Assembly (NCBI RefSeq): GCF_000282035.1
Contig: NZ_AKKA01000087.1
Coordinates: 151,590-215,589 of the forward strand
Direction: 5' to 3'
Length of the DNA: 64,000 bases
Origin: Rhizobium sp. CF122
GTDB lineage: Bacteria > Pseudomonadota > Alphaproteobacteria > Rhizobiales > Rhizobiaceae
Every line of letters starts with the position of its first letter. Positions within the stretch are counted from its first letter, which is position 1. Below are positions 41,980 to 50,882 of this stretch, piece after piece. The position numbers and the translations under genes were made by a program. The notes below the pieces were generated by a model that was given only the letters and a program-made list of their open reading frames with translations, was not told the origin of the DNA and searched no databases.

Positions 41980-43368
41980 TTACATGGCAAGCTTCGTCGT
42001 GTTTGCGAGATTGCGATAGGCGGTGGCTGGATGCGGCGCCCGCAGGCGAGGGCTTGTGCCACCCAGCTTTTCGCGAAGGGTTCCCTGTCGATACTCCGAT
42101 TTGTAGACGCCGCGTTTCTGGAGTTCCGGCACCAGTAGCTCGACCGCGTCCTCGAAGCTCTCCGGGGTTACCGTGTAAGCAAGGTTGAAACCGTCGACGT
42201 CGGTCTCCTCGACCCATTCCTGCATCAGGTCCGCGACTGTCGATGGTGAGCCGACGAAGACGGGTCCGAAGCCGCCGACACCGACCCAATCGGCCATTTC
42301 CCGTACGGTCCATTCCTTGCTCGGATCGATCGTCGTGAAGGTCTCGACGGCGGACTGCACGGCATTGGTATGGCGGTGGCGCAGCACCTCGTCGGGGCCG
42401 AACTGGCCAAAGTCGATCCCCGTCCAGCCTGAGATCAGTGTCAGTGCTCCTTCAAAGGATGCGTACTGCCGGTACTCGCTGAATTTGCGCTGCGCCGCGG
42501 TGTCCGTTTCGCCGAGGATGACCGTCTGCAGATTGAAGGCGAGGATTTCGCGCGGGTTGCGGCCGGCCCGCTCGGCCGCCTGCCGGACATTGGCGACATA
42601 GCGCTTGAGCACGGCTTTCGACGGTGCGGCGACAAAAATGCACTCGGCATGAGCGCCGGCGAAGTCCTTGCCACGGCTGGAGGCGCCCGCTTGATAGAGT
42701 ACCGGTGTGCGCTGTGGGGAGGGCTCGCTGAGGTGAATGCCCGGCACGGTGAAATGCTTGCCTGCATGGCGGATCGGGTGCACTTTCCGCGGGTCCGTGA
42801 AAACGCCCTTCTGGCGGTCACGGACGACGGCGTCATCCTCCCAGCTGCCTTCCCAAAGCTTGTAGCAGACCTCGAGATACTCGTCGGCGAGGTCATAGCG
42901 ATCGTCGTGGTTCGTCTGCGCGGGCTGGCCGACATTGAGGGCACCGCTGTTGAGGTAGGAGGTGACGATGTTCCAGCCCACCCGCCCCTTGGTCAGGTGA
43001 TCGAGCGTGGAGATCCGGCGGGCGAAGGTATAGGGGTGCTCGAAGGAGAGCGATGCGGTCAGCCCGAAGCCGAGGTGTTCGGTCTCATGGGCCATGGTTG
43101 GGATGAGCTGCAGCGGATCGTTGACCGGCACCTGTGCCGAATGGCGCAGCGCCGCATCGACATTGCCGTTCAGCACATCGTAGACCCCGAGCACGTCAGC
43201 GATGAAGAGCCCGTCGAACTTCCCGCGCTCGAGCGTCTTGGCAAGATGCACCCAGTAATCGAGATCCTTGTAGGTCCAGGATTTGTCGCGCGGGTGGCGC
43301 CAGAGCCCGGGCGATTGGTGTCCGACGCAGCTCATGTCGAAGGCGTTCAGCCTGATTTCTCGGCTCAT
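41980..43368 (-). CDS. LLM-class flavin-dependent monooxygenase (NtaA/SnaA/DszA family)
   Basis: A 462-residue luciferase-like monooxygenase that uses reduced FMN and oxygen. It has the family start (RLNAFDMSCVGHQSPGLWRH), KFDGLFIADVLGVYD, and the FMN region TKGRVGWNIVTSYLNSGALN. DszA-type members cleave C-S bonds of sulfones; NtaA-type members oxidise amines. It is the last gene of the first ribose-type importer operon, 35 bases after a permease gene. With the two SfnB/DszC-like proteins nearby it points to oxidative desulfurisation of an imported organosulfur compound. No flavin reductase gene is adjacent, so reduced FMN must come from elsewhere. Confidence 0.88.
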   Translation of the reverse strand: MSREIRLNAFDMSCVGHQSPGLWRHPRDKSWTYKDLDYWVHLAKTLERGKFDGLFIADVLGVYDVLNGNVDAALRHSAQVPVNDPLQLIPTMAHETEHLGFGLTASLSFEHPYTFARRISTLDHLTKGRVGWNIVTSYLNSGALNVGQPAQTNHDDRYDLADEYLEVCYKLWEGSWEDDAVVRDRQKGVFTDPRKVHPIRHAGKHFTVPGIHLSEPSPQRTPVLYQAGASSRGKDFAGAHAECIFVAAPSKAVLKRYVANVRQAAERAGRNPREILAFNLQTVILGETDTAAQRKFSEYRQYASFEGALTLISGWTGIDFGQFGPDEVLRHRHTNAVQSAVETFTTIDPSKEWTVREMADWVGVGGFGPVFVGSPSTVADLMQEWVEETDVDGFNLAYTVTPESFEDAVELLVPELQKRGVYKSEYRQGTLREKLGGTSPRLRAPHPATAYRNLANTTKLAM

Positions 43369-43403
43369 GTCACTGTTCCTGCATTGGTTTGGTTCGGCCG
43401 CGA

Positions 43404-44381
43404 TCAGGCGCCGACCGCTTTCTGGTTGATGAAGCTGAATGCCAGCACGGCGAAGATGAGGCTGCCGGTGCCGACCTGCTGCCAGTAGAAGTTCAGTCCG
43501 GTCAAAAGCAGACCGTTGGACACGATGCTGAGAAGTAGAACCCCGAGCACCGTACCGGCGACGTTCGGCCGGCCGAGTGGCGAGAAGGTTGTACCGATGA
43601 ACGTGGCGCCGATCGCATTCAGCAGGAAAGCATTGCCTGATGAGGGAATGTAGACCGTGACGGTGGAGGTCAGGATGATGCCGGCAATTGCTGCGACCGT
43701 GCCTGCGAGAATGAAGATGACGGCGACATCTCGTCCAAGCGCGATGCCAGAATAGCGCACCACGCTTGGCTGCAGGCCGATGGATAGCACAACACGACCA
43801 AAACGCGTTTGAGAATACAGCACTGCGACGCTTGAGATCACGACGGCAGCGATTAGAAGTGGAACTGGTAGGCCTGCGATGGTTCCGTGCCCGAGGAAGC
43901 GGAAGGCATCGGGAACGCCGTTCGGGGGCAGATAGACGGGATTGCCGCCATTCGTCAGCAGCTGTTGGATGCTGCGGCCAATGAACAGTGTGCCGAGTGT
44001 TGCCAGGAACGGCGACACCCCGATTGCAGAAATCAGGATCGCGTTGAAGGCTCCCACAAGGGCGCCGGCCAGGAGGGCCGCGAGCAGTGCGAGCGCGACG
44101 GGTTGGCCGGCAAGAACGAGCGAAACGAACGCGAAGCTTGCAAAATCAACTGCGGTGCCGACCGAGAGGTCGATCCCGCCAGCCGACACGGCGAGCGTCA
44201 TGGCAATCGAGACGATGGCGAGCAGCGTGAAGTTGTTGACGAGAATGCTCTGCAGATTGCCCGTCGTCAGGAAGGTTGGAGCGGCAGCAGAGAAGATCGA
44301 GAAGACGGCGATGAGAGCGAGTATCAGACCATACCGGGAAAGACGGGCGATCAGTCGCCCGGCGGAAATTGAAGCAGACAT
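43404..44381 (-). CDS. Ribose-type ABC transporter permease (importer A, second)
   Basis: A ~325-residue RbsC-like permease with nine or so hydrophobic helices and family motifs SAGGIDLSVGTAVDFASF and GATFIGTTFSPLGRPNVAGT. I start at the ATG at 44381, nine bases after GGGAG. It starts 2 bases after the preceding permease stop, so translation is coupled. Importers of this class usually carry pentoses, hexoses or sugar-like molecules. Confidence 0.88.
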   Translation of the reverse strand: MSASISAGRLIARLSRYGLILALIAVFSIFSAAAPTFLTTGNLQSILVNNFTLLAIVSIAMTLAVSAGGIDLSVGTAVDFASFAFVSLVLAGQPVALALLAALLAGALVGAFNAILISAIGVSPFLATLGTLFIGRSIQQLLTNGGNPVYLPPNGVPDAFRFLGHGTIAGLPVPLLIAAVVISSVAVLYSQTRFGRVVLSIGLQPSVVRYSGIALGRDVAVIFILAGTVAAIAGIILTSTVTVYIPSSGNAFLLNAIGATFIGTTFSPLGRPNVAGTVLGVLLLSIVSNGLLLTGLNFYWQQVGTGSLIFAVLAFSFINQKAVGA

Positions 44382-44383
44382 GG

Positions 44384-45403
44384 TCAGATCTCCCATTTGC
44401 GTAGCAAGGTCGTGGCAGAGACGACGATCAGGATCAGGAGACCCTGGACGCCGCTGACGAGTGTGCTCGGCAGGTTCAGAAGCTGGAAGCCGTTGACGAG
44501 GAAGCCGACGAAGAGCGCCGATATCAGGGTGCCGGTGATCGTCGGAACAAGGCGGCGCGAAAACACCGAACCAAGCAGGGCGGTGACGACGACTGGCAGG
44601 AGCATTTCCCCGGAACCCGTCGTGCTGCCGCTGAGATAGGACACCGAGAGAACACCGGCGAGGCCACCGCAGAGGCCGCTTGCGATAAATGCACTGGCGA
44701 CAAGACGCTTGAGGGGAAGGCCAGCTGCGCGGGCAGCGTCCGGAAAATCACCGACCGCGTAAAGCCGCAGCCCGAGTGGCGTGTACTGGATGATCGCCGC
44801 CACAATGGCTGTGAAGCCGATCAGGATATAGGCGAGGATCGGCACTCCGAAGCTGTCAGACGTCGAGATCGCGGTCAGCACGTCGGTGGAGGCGGGTACC
44901 ACGGTGTTCTGGGTCAGAACCAGTTCAAGACCGGCAACAACATTCATCACTGCAAGCGTTGCCAGAAGCGGCACGATGCCGGCGAGCACGACGGCGGCAG
45001 CGTTGACGGCACCGATCGCAAACCCGGTGAGGACTGCTCCCACGGCGGCAGTCGCATCGCTATAGCCGAGCTGAATGAGCGAAGCATAGACCGCAGCGCT
45101 CAAGCCCATATTGGCGGCAAGCGACAGATCGATGCCGCCAGTGACCACGTTTGAGCCTCCGGCGATCAGGACGATCGTCAAGCCGATCGCAAGAACGCCT
45201 GCGATGGCCGACTGACCGAGAACATTCCCGATGTTGCCGATCGTGAAGAAATAAGGAGCGGTGAGCGAGAAGACGACAAAAATGGAGGCAAAGGCGAGCA
45301 ACGAGCCGAAGCGAAGTGCAGCGGCTGCAAGATTGCCCCTGGACTTCGGTGCGTCGCTGTCGGCAATGGCGGGCAGGGAAGCGAACTGAACATCAGCCGA
45401 CAT
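44384..45403 (-). CDS. Ribose-type ABC transporter permease (importer A, first)
   Basis: A 339-residue RbsC-like permease. Motifs: GGSNVVTGGIDLSLAANMGL and LGSVFSRRLVPTITGTLISA. The start is the ATG at 45403, which overlaps the ATPase stop by 11 bp; the longer frame to 45571 is antisense-like extension into the ATPase gene. Two different permeases in one operon suggest a heterodimer. Confidence 0.88.
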   Translation of the reverse strand: MSADVQFASLPAIADSDAPKSRGNLAAAALRFGSLLAFASIFVVFSLTAPYFFTIGNIGNVLGQSAIAGVLAIGLTIVLIAGGSNVVTGGIDLSLAANMGLSAAVYASLIQLGYSDATAAVGAVLTGFAIGAVNAAAVVLAGIVPLLATLAVMNVVAGLELVLTQNTVVPASTDVLTAISTSDSFGVPILAYILIGFTAIVAAIIQYTPLGLRLYAVGDFPDAARAAGLPLKRLVASAFIASGLCGGLAGVLSVSYLSGSTTGSGEMLLPVVVTALLGSVFSRRLVPTITGTLISALFVGFLVNGFQLLNLPSTLVSGVQGLLILIVVSATTLLRKWEI

Positions 45404-46934
45404 GGCGCAATCCTTCCGAAGCGCCGGTCGATGCCGCCAGCACTTCATCCGTTGTGGTGTCCAAGGAGACGAGTTCGCGGACAACACGCCCGCGGAAGAA
45501 AACGAGGATCCGATCGGTAATGCCCACAAGCTCGGGCAGATCAGAGGAAAGAACGATGACGCCGGCGCCACGGGCGGCGAGCTCTCCGATCAACGCGTAG
45601 ATCTCCACCTTGGAGCCGATATCGACGCCGACGGTCGGCTCGTCCAGGAGGTAGATCTCCGATTGTCGGCTCAGCCATTTGGCAATTGCGACCTTCTGCT
45701 GGTTGCCACCGGAAAGTGTGCGCACCAGAGCGTCTTGTCCGGTGGTCTTGATCTGCAGGCGTAAAATGAGGTCGTCGGTGTCCGAGCGTTCACGCTTCCG
45801 CTTCAGGAAGCCGAAGCGGGTATATCGCGCAAGGCTCGACAAGGTTATGTTCTCGGTCAGGCTAAGATCGAGACCCACTCCATGGCCACGCCGATCCTCC
45901 GGCACCAATGCGACGCTTCGCTCGACGGCTTGTTTGGGGTTGCGCAACTGCGCAGCCTTGCTGTCCATCTCGATCCGACCGGATGCCGCCTGTTCCAGCC
46001 CGAAGAGCGTACGGATGAGATCCTTGGCTCCGGATCCCAGCAGACCGGTGATGCCAAGCACCTCGCCACGGCGCAGCGTGAAACCGACATTGTCGTAACG
46101 GTTCGGTGCCGATAGAGCCTCGACCCTGAGGATTTCAGCGCCCGGCTCGACATGTGACTTCGGGAACATCTCGGTGATATCGCACTCGATCATCAGTCCG
46201 GCGATGCCCTTCGCCGAGGTTTCGGCAATCGGCAGCGAGGCGACGTCGAGGCCGTTGCGCAGGACCGTCACGTGGTCGCACAGTTCCTCGATCTCGTTGA
46301 GGTAGTGAGAGATATAGATGATGGTGACGCCATCGTCGCGAAGGCGTCGGATTAGCCGGAAGAGCGTTTCCGCCTCACGCCGCACCAGCGCTGCCGTTGG
46401 CTCATCGAAGACCAGTACCTTGGGTTGGTTGAGCAGGGCACGGGTTATCTGCACGATCTGTCGTTCGGCAGTGGAAAGTTCGCCGATCAGTGCATCTTTC
46501 GCAAGCCGCAGCCCGAAGTAGTTGAGAAGGATTTCTTCTGCCCGGCGCTGCATGGCGCGGCGATCAAGGAACGGTGTTCCGGGAAGGCGTGTTTCGCGGC
46601 CGAGAAAAAGCGCTTCCCCGACAGTGAACGTCGGCACCAACAGGCGGTCCTGATGGATGAAGTGGATACCAAGCTCTTCGCAGAGATGCGGCGTCAGGCT
46701 TTCGTAGCCGCGTCCTTCGATTTCAATGCGCCCTTCGTCCGGCCTATGCAGGCCGGCAAGGATTTTGATGAGTGTGGATTTGCCGGCGCCGTTTTGACCG
46801 ACGAGGCCGTGCACGGTGCTGCGTCGCACAGCAAAGGAGGCGCCTGCCAGCGCCTGCGCGCCACCGAAGCGTTTCACGATACGGTCAAAACGAATGATGT
46901 CGTCGCCGGGCTCGGCTGTTTCAGCTGCGGTCAT
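45393..46934 (-). CDS. Ribose-type ABC transporter ATP-binding protein (importer A)
   Basis: A 513-residue RbsA/MglA-type ATPase with two ABC domains. The first has Walker A GQNGAGKST (~residue 43), LSTAERQIVQI (a degenerate signature normal for this family) and Walker B VLVFDEPTAAL. The second has a degenerate Walker A (LLGSGAKDL) and signature LSGGNQQKVAIAKWL with LLDEPTVGVD. It follows the binding-protein gene after a 60-base gap holding a hairpin and overlaps the first permease by 11 bp. Confidence 0.92.
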   Translation of the reverse strand: MTAAETAEPGDDIIRFDRIVKRFGGAQALAGASFAVRRSTVHGLVGQNGAGKSTLIKILAGLHRPDEGRIEIEGRGYESLTPHLCEELGIHFIHQDRLLVPTFTVGEALFLGRETRLPGTPFLDRRAMQRRAEEILLNYFGLRLAKDALIGELSTAERQIVQITRALLNQPKVLVFDEPTAALVRREAETLFRLIRRLRDDGVTIIYISHYLNEIEELCDHVTVLRNGLDVASLPIAETSAKGIAGLMIECDITEMFPKSHVEPGAEILRVEALSAPNRYDNVGFTLRRGEVLGITGLLGSGAKDLIRTLFGLEQAASGRIEMDSKAAQLRNPKQAVERSVALVPEDRRGHGVGLDLSLTENITLSSLARYTRFGFLKRKRERSDTDDLILRLQIKTTGQDALVRTLSGGNQQKVAIAKWLSRQSEIYLLDEPTVGVDIGSKVEIYALIGELAARGAGVIVLSSDLPELVGITDRILVFFRGRVVRELVSLDTTTDEVLAASTGASEGLRHVG

Positions 46935-46960
46935 GTTGCTGGCTCTTCAGAGGTAAGGGG

Positions 46961-46985
46961 CGCGATGCGGCCTGGCCGCATCGCG
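46961..46985 (-). promoter_or_regulatory. Intercistronic hairpin after binding protein A
   Basis: CGCGATGCGGC-CTG-GCCGCATCGCG is a perfect 11-bp stem with a 3-base loop, nine bases behind the binding-protein stop and before the ATPase start. There is no T run. It is a probable mRNA 3'-end stabiliser giving excess binding protein. Confidence 0.7.
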
Positions 46986-46994
46986 AGACGGCTA

Positions 46995-48005
46995 TCAGCC
47001 GATGCCGAGCTTCTTGGTGATCTCGGTGACGTTGTCCTTGTTTGCGAGGAGAGCCGGGACATAAGTCTCGCGCGGCAGGGTCTGGCCAGCCAGGAGCTTG
47101 GCGACGTTGCGGATCGCGACGCGACCGATCTCGGCCGGCTGCTGGGCAGCATCGGCGCCTGCTGGAGACTTGGGATCGGCGACGAGCTGCAGAACCTCGG
47201 GGCTGCCGTCGACGCCGTAGGTACGGATCTCGTTGCGGCCGGCCGCGGCAATCGCCTGTGTAGCGCCGAGCTGCGGAATATCCCAGGCTGACCAGACGGC
47301 CTTGATCGAACCCTTTTCCGGATACTTGTTAAGGATCGCGGTGATCTGCGTAAACGCGTCCTGGACGGTGTTCGGGATGACGTCGCGCAGTTCCGGCTGA
47401 AGGATCTTCACCTTCGGGAAGTACTTGATGACATTGACCAGCTGGTCGTAGCGGATGGCGCAGGGCGTCACGCCGTAAAAGCCATTGAAGACGACGATGT
47501 TGCCCTCGCCGCCGATGTCGGACACCAGCTGCAAGGCGAGATCCTTGCCGATGCCCCAGTTGTCCGAGGTCGTGTTGTTAAGCGAATTGGTCGAGCCGAC
47601 ATCGACGGTCAGCACCGGGATACCGGCGTCGCGGGCCTTCTTCAGCCACGGGTCGATGACGCTAAGCGTACCCAGGATCTGCACCAGTGCGTCGGGCTTC
47701 TGGGCAACCAGCGTCTGCAACTGGGCGATCAGCTTGCCGTCGTTGCGGCCGGCGTCGACAGCAATCGGCTCGCCGCCCAGCCGCTTCACCTCTTCGATCT
47801 GGGCGTTGTAGACCTGCAGATCGAAATAGTGGTCGGTGCCGGTCGCGCTGATTGCGATGCGCTTGCCTTTCAGCGAAAGCCCATCCTCCGCAGCGCTGGC
47901 CGACGCCGACGCAAATACGCCTGCGCCTGCAAAAGTTGCCCCCGCGACGGCCGCGAGCTTCAATATTTCGCGACGGCCGAAGCCGGATGCCGTTTCTTCA
48001 GTCAT
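46995..48005 (-). CDS. Ribose-type ABC transporter substrate-binding protein (importer A), Tat signal
   Basis: A 336-residue periplasmic binding protein (Peripla_BP_4). The N terminus carries a twin-arginine-like signal (GFGRREILKLAAVAGATFAG) with cleavage after SASASA. Mature part: KRIAISATGTDHYFDLQVYN, then VDAGRNDGKLIAQLQTLVAQ. It is the first gene of the minus-strand operon with ATPase, two permeases and the LLM monooxygenase. A perfect 8-5-8 palindrome lies 27 bases upstream of its start. The ligand is unknown; a sugar-like organosulfur compound is proposed from context. Confidence 0.88.
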   Translation of the reverse strand: MTEETASGFGRREILKLAAVAGATFAGAGVFASASASAAEDGLSLKGKRIAISATGTDHYFDLQVYNAQIEEVKRLGGEPIAVDAGRNDGKLIAQLQTLVAQKPDALVQILGTLSVIDPWLKKARDAGIPVLTVDVGSTNSLNNTTSDNWGIGKDLALQLVSDIGGEGNIVVFNGFYGVTPCAIRYDQLVNVIKYFPKVKILQPELRDVIPNTVQDAFTQITAILNKYPEKGSIKAVWSAWDIPQLGATQAIAAAGRNEIRTYGVDGSPEVLQLVADPKSPAGADAAQQPAEIGRVAIRNVAKLLAGQTLPRETYVPALLANKDNVTEITKKLGIG

Positions 48006-48031
48006 GGAAATAGCCCTCTCGTTTTTCCTTT

Positions 48032-48052
48032 AATCCATAAAATATATGGATT
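48032..48052. promoter_or_regulatory. Palindromic operator, site 1 (binding protein A promoter)
   Basis: AATCCATA-N5-TATGGATT, a perfect inverted repeat of 8-bp halves, 27 bases upstream of the binding protein A start codon. Related elements occur at 50784-50805 and 54588-54608, upstream of the other operons of this module. Probably the binding site of a common dimeric regulator that is not encoded in this region. Confidence 0.55.
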
Positions 48053-48125
48053 TATATCATTAAGGAGAAACATCATTCCAAAAGGACCGCCCGACGGGAA
48101 AATTTCGGAAGGCGGCAGTCAGCCC

Positions 48126-49178
48126 TCAGCGATCCAGGTTGCGGCCAAGGCCGTAGGTGAGGGCAAGTGCGCCGACCAGCACGGCACCCTTCACGAAGTC
48201 TTGCGTGTAATAGGGCGCGTTCAGCATCGTCAGGCCGTTCAGCAGCACGCCGACGAAGACCGCCCCCACCAGAGTTCCGAGCACATTGGGGCGGCGAAGG
48301 TTGAGAACGGCGAAGCCGATCAGAGCGGCGGCCACGGCATCCATGAGCAATGATCCGCCGGACGAGACGTCGCCGCGACCGACGCGGGCGGCGATTACGA
48401 TGCCGCCGAGAGAGGCGAGCGCGCCTGAAATGACATAAGCAAGCGTCTTCAGTCGCGCGGTGGACGCTCCTGCAAGCCGTGTCGCCACCTCGTTGCCGCC
48501 GGTTGCAAAGAGCAGGCGACCAATGCGCGTCCGTTCGGTGAGGACATAGAGAACAAGAGCCACGAGCGTCATGAGCAGTACCGAGACGGGCAAGGTGCCG
48601 AGGAAGCTATACCGGCCGATGAGGAGAAAGACCGGATCAAAGGCCCCTACCGCCTTCGATCCATCCGGCAGAACCAGGCCGGCCGAGATCGAGCGGCCCG
48701 CCGTCGGGATGAGCTGCAATCCGGACAAGAGGAACATCATGGCAAGCGTGGCCAGCAGATCGGGCACGCGCAGGCGCACGATAAGCACGGCGTTGATGAG
48801 CCCAATTGTCGCGCCGAAGGCCAACACGAGAGGTACCGTAGCAAAGGCATCGAACTGCCAGACGATCATGGCGTAACTTGCCGCCATGACGCTCGAGGCG
48901 GCGACCGCGCCGATGGAAAGATCGAAACCGCCGACGGCGAGCGTCACTGTGACGCCGGCCCCGAGGATCGCGACGACAGACACTGCCTGCAGGACGCTCA
49001 TCAGATTGCCGATGTTGATAAAGGCTGGTTCGGCAACGCCGAAGCCGACCAGCATCAGGCCGAGCAGAATGAAGACCGCGCCGGAGCGCAAGACCGCGCC
49101 GGCGCTGCGTCTATCTTTGCTGTTGCCGTCAGGTGCAGCTGTTTCCCTTGAAAGAGCACTATCATCGATCGTCGTCAT
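48126..49178 (-). CDS. Ribose-type ABC transporter permease (importer B)
   Basis: A 350-residue RbsC-like permease with a long hydrophilic N-terminal tail (~30 residues), the motif AVGGFDLSIGAVAASSVMAA and the ending MLNAPYYTQDFVKGAVLVG. The start overlaps the ATPase stop by 4 bp (ATGA). Only one permease belongs to this importer, so it should act as a homodimer. The binding protein gene of importer B is on the opposite strand upstream of the ATPase. Confidence 0.88.
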   Translation of the reverse strand: MTTIDDSALSRETAAPDGNSKDRRSAGAVLRSGAVFILLGLMLVGFGVAEPAFINIGNLMSVLQAVSVVAILGAGVTVTLAVGGFDLSIGAVAASSVMAASYAMIVWQFDAFATVPLVLAFGATIGLINAVLIVRLRVPDLLATLAMMFLLSGLQLIPTAGRSISAGLVLPDGSKAVGAFDPVFLLIGRYSFLGTLPVSVLLMTLVALVLYVLTERTRIGRLLFATGGNEVATRLAGASTARLKTLAYVISGALASLGGIVIAARVGRGDVSSGGSLLMDAVAAALIGFAVLNLRRPNVLGTLVGAVFVGVLLNGLTMLNAPYYTQDFVKGAVLVGALALTYGLGRNLDR

Positions 49179-50650
49179 GCATATGTTCCTTGAATGACTG
49201 GATTGGCGGCTGCGATCGGTCGCAGGGTATGGCGTTCGATGTTCAGGATGCGATCGGCGACCTCGTAGGCCTCCTCAGGATCGGAGCTGGCGATCAATGT
49301 GGCGCGATCGGTACGGGCGCGGATCGCGTCGATGATATCGCGGCGCGCCCCGACATCGACGCCCTGGAAAGGCTCGTCGAGGAGAAGCAGTCGGCTTGGT
49401 TCGGCCTCCCAGCGGGCGATCACAGTCTTCTGCTGGTTGCCGCCGGAAAGGCTCCAGACGGAGGCGAGGGGATCAGAAGTCTTGATCCCGAGACGGGAAA
49501 TTGCCTTTGCTGCCTCGCGCCGTTCCCGGTCGCCGAGCAGGAAGCCTTGCCGATACCATTTCGACAAATGCGGAAGACTGATCGTGGCGGCAAGCGAATG
49601 TCCCGGCCAGCCCGCTGGGATCAAGGATGAACGATGGCGGTCTTCCCCAGCCATTGCAACGCCAACGGCAAGCGCCTCGGCAGGGGATCGCGGCGCGTGC
49701 GGTCGCCCGTCGAGCAGCATTTCTCCGCCGGCAAGCCGGTTCGCGCCGAAGATCGCAGACAGCAGTCGGCTCTTGCCAACGCCGAGCGCCCCGGTGATCG
49801 CGACAACCTCTCCTTCTCGTATCGCCAGATCGAAGGGCACGCTTGTCGGCACGAGCCGCGCGCTACGCATCTCAAAGACCAAGGGTCCAGCCTGGCCGCG
49901 TGCATCCGGATGTGCCGCTTCGAGCCGGCGGCCGATCATTGCTTCGATGGCACTCGAGAAGTCAATCGGTCGCCGCAAACTGCGCACGACACGGCCGCCG
50001 CGCATCACAAGGGCTCGATCTGCGATGGCTTCGAGGTCGGCCGTACGATGGGATATGTAGAGGATCGCGAGGCCCTGGGAACGCAGCCGCAAAAGTATGT
50101 CGAACAGTCGGCGGCTTTCGTCGCCGGAAAGACTGGCGGTCGGCTCGTCGAGGATCAGCAGATCGGCCCTGTCCGCAAGAGCCCGGGCAATCGCCACGAG
50201 CTGACGGTCGGCCGCAGCGAGATCGCCGAAGTCGCGATCGAGCGGTAGCGAAAAGCCTGCGGCGTCGAGCATTGCCCGCGCTTGGCGACGGAGGCTCTGG
50301 CGCGAGACGAAGAACGGCGTGCCGCGGTCGGCAAAGCGATGCAGGAGCAGTGCGTCCGCTACCGTAAGCCCGGCGGCACCGACAATATCTGTCGATTGAT
50401 GAACGGTCGCTATACCGGCACTGCTGGCCCCGGAAGGCGTACGGGGAGCGAAGGCATGTTCTTTGAGGCTGATCTTGCCGCCGTCTGCGGCAAGCACGCC
50501 CGACAGGATCTTGACCAGCGTCGACTTGCCGGCGCCGTTCGCGCCCATCAACGCGACGATCTCTCCCCGATCGATCGAAAGATCGATCCCCGTCAGCGCA
50601 CGCGTCGCGCCAAAGCTGCGGGTGAGGTTGTCTATATGAAGAAGTGGCAT
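49175..50650 (-). CDS. Ribose-type ABC transporter ATP-binding protein (importer B)
   Basis: A 491-residue protein with two ABC domains in RbsA arrangement: Walker A GANGAGKST (~residue 36), LAAADRQLVAIARAL and LLILDEPTASL in the first; GALGVGKSR, LSGGNQQKTVIARWEA and LLLLDEPFQGVDVG in the second. I start at the ATG at 50650 (MPLLHIDNLTRSFG), the normal family N terminus. It is divergent from binding protein B; their shared 230-base intergenic region contains operator site 2. Confidence 0.9.
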   Translation of the reverse strand: MPLLHIDNLTRSFGATRALTGIDLSIDRGEIVALMGANGAGKSTLVKILSGVLAADGGKISLKEHAFAPRTPSGASSAGIATVHQSTDIVGAAGLTVADALLLHRFADRGTPFFVSRQSLRRQARAMLDAAGFSLPLDRDFGDLAAADRQLVAIARALADRADLLILDEPTASLSGDESRRLFDILLRLRSQGLAILYISHRTADLEAIADRALVMRGGRVVRSLRRPIDFSSAIEAMIGRRLEAAHPDARGQAGPLVFEMRSARLVPTSVPFDLAIREGEVVAITGALGVGKSRLLSAIFGANRLAGGEMLLDGRPHAPRSPAEALAVGVAMAGEDRHRSSLIPAGWPGHSLAATISLPHLSKWYRQGFLLGDRERREAAKAISRLGIKTSDPLASVWSLSGGNQQKTVIARWEAEPSRLLLLDEPFQGVDVGARRDIIDAIRARTDRATLIASSDPEEAYEVADRILNIERHTLRPIAAANPVIQGTYA

Positions 50651-50783
50651 CGTGGGTATTCCGATCGGCTTCGAGCGGCTGATATTGACCTGGAGAATGG
50701 CCGAACTTCCAGGCAAGCCTTTGCCGGGCAGGTCTTACCCACGAAACAAAGAATCTCTGCAAGCCTGCAAAATCAGACGATTT

Positions 50784-50805
50784 AATCTACTAAAAACATA
50801 GAGTT
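50784..50805. promoter_or_regulatory. Palindrome-like operator, site 2 (divergent importer B promoters)
   Basis: AATCTAC-N8-ATAGAGTT is an imperfect copy of the element at 48032, in the A/T-rich region between the divergent ATPase B and binding protein B genes. Left half and right half both keep the TC(C/T)A and TA(G)GA-like core. It is the weakest of the three sites. Confidence 0.4.
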
Positions 50806-50882
50806 TATATCTAATAATTCGTGCGTCGCAGGGATCTGCCGTCCGTCAGACGACGCTTTCAAATGACTAGAGGAACGCGACG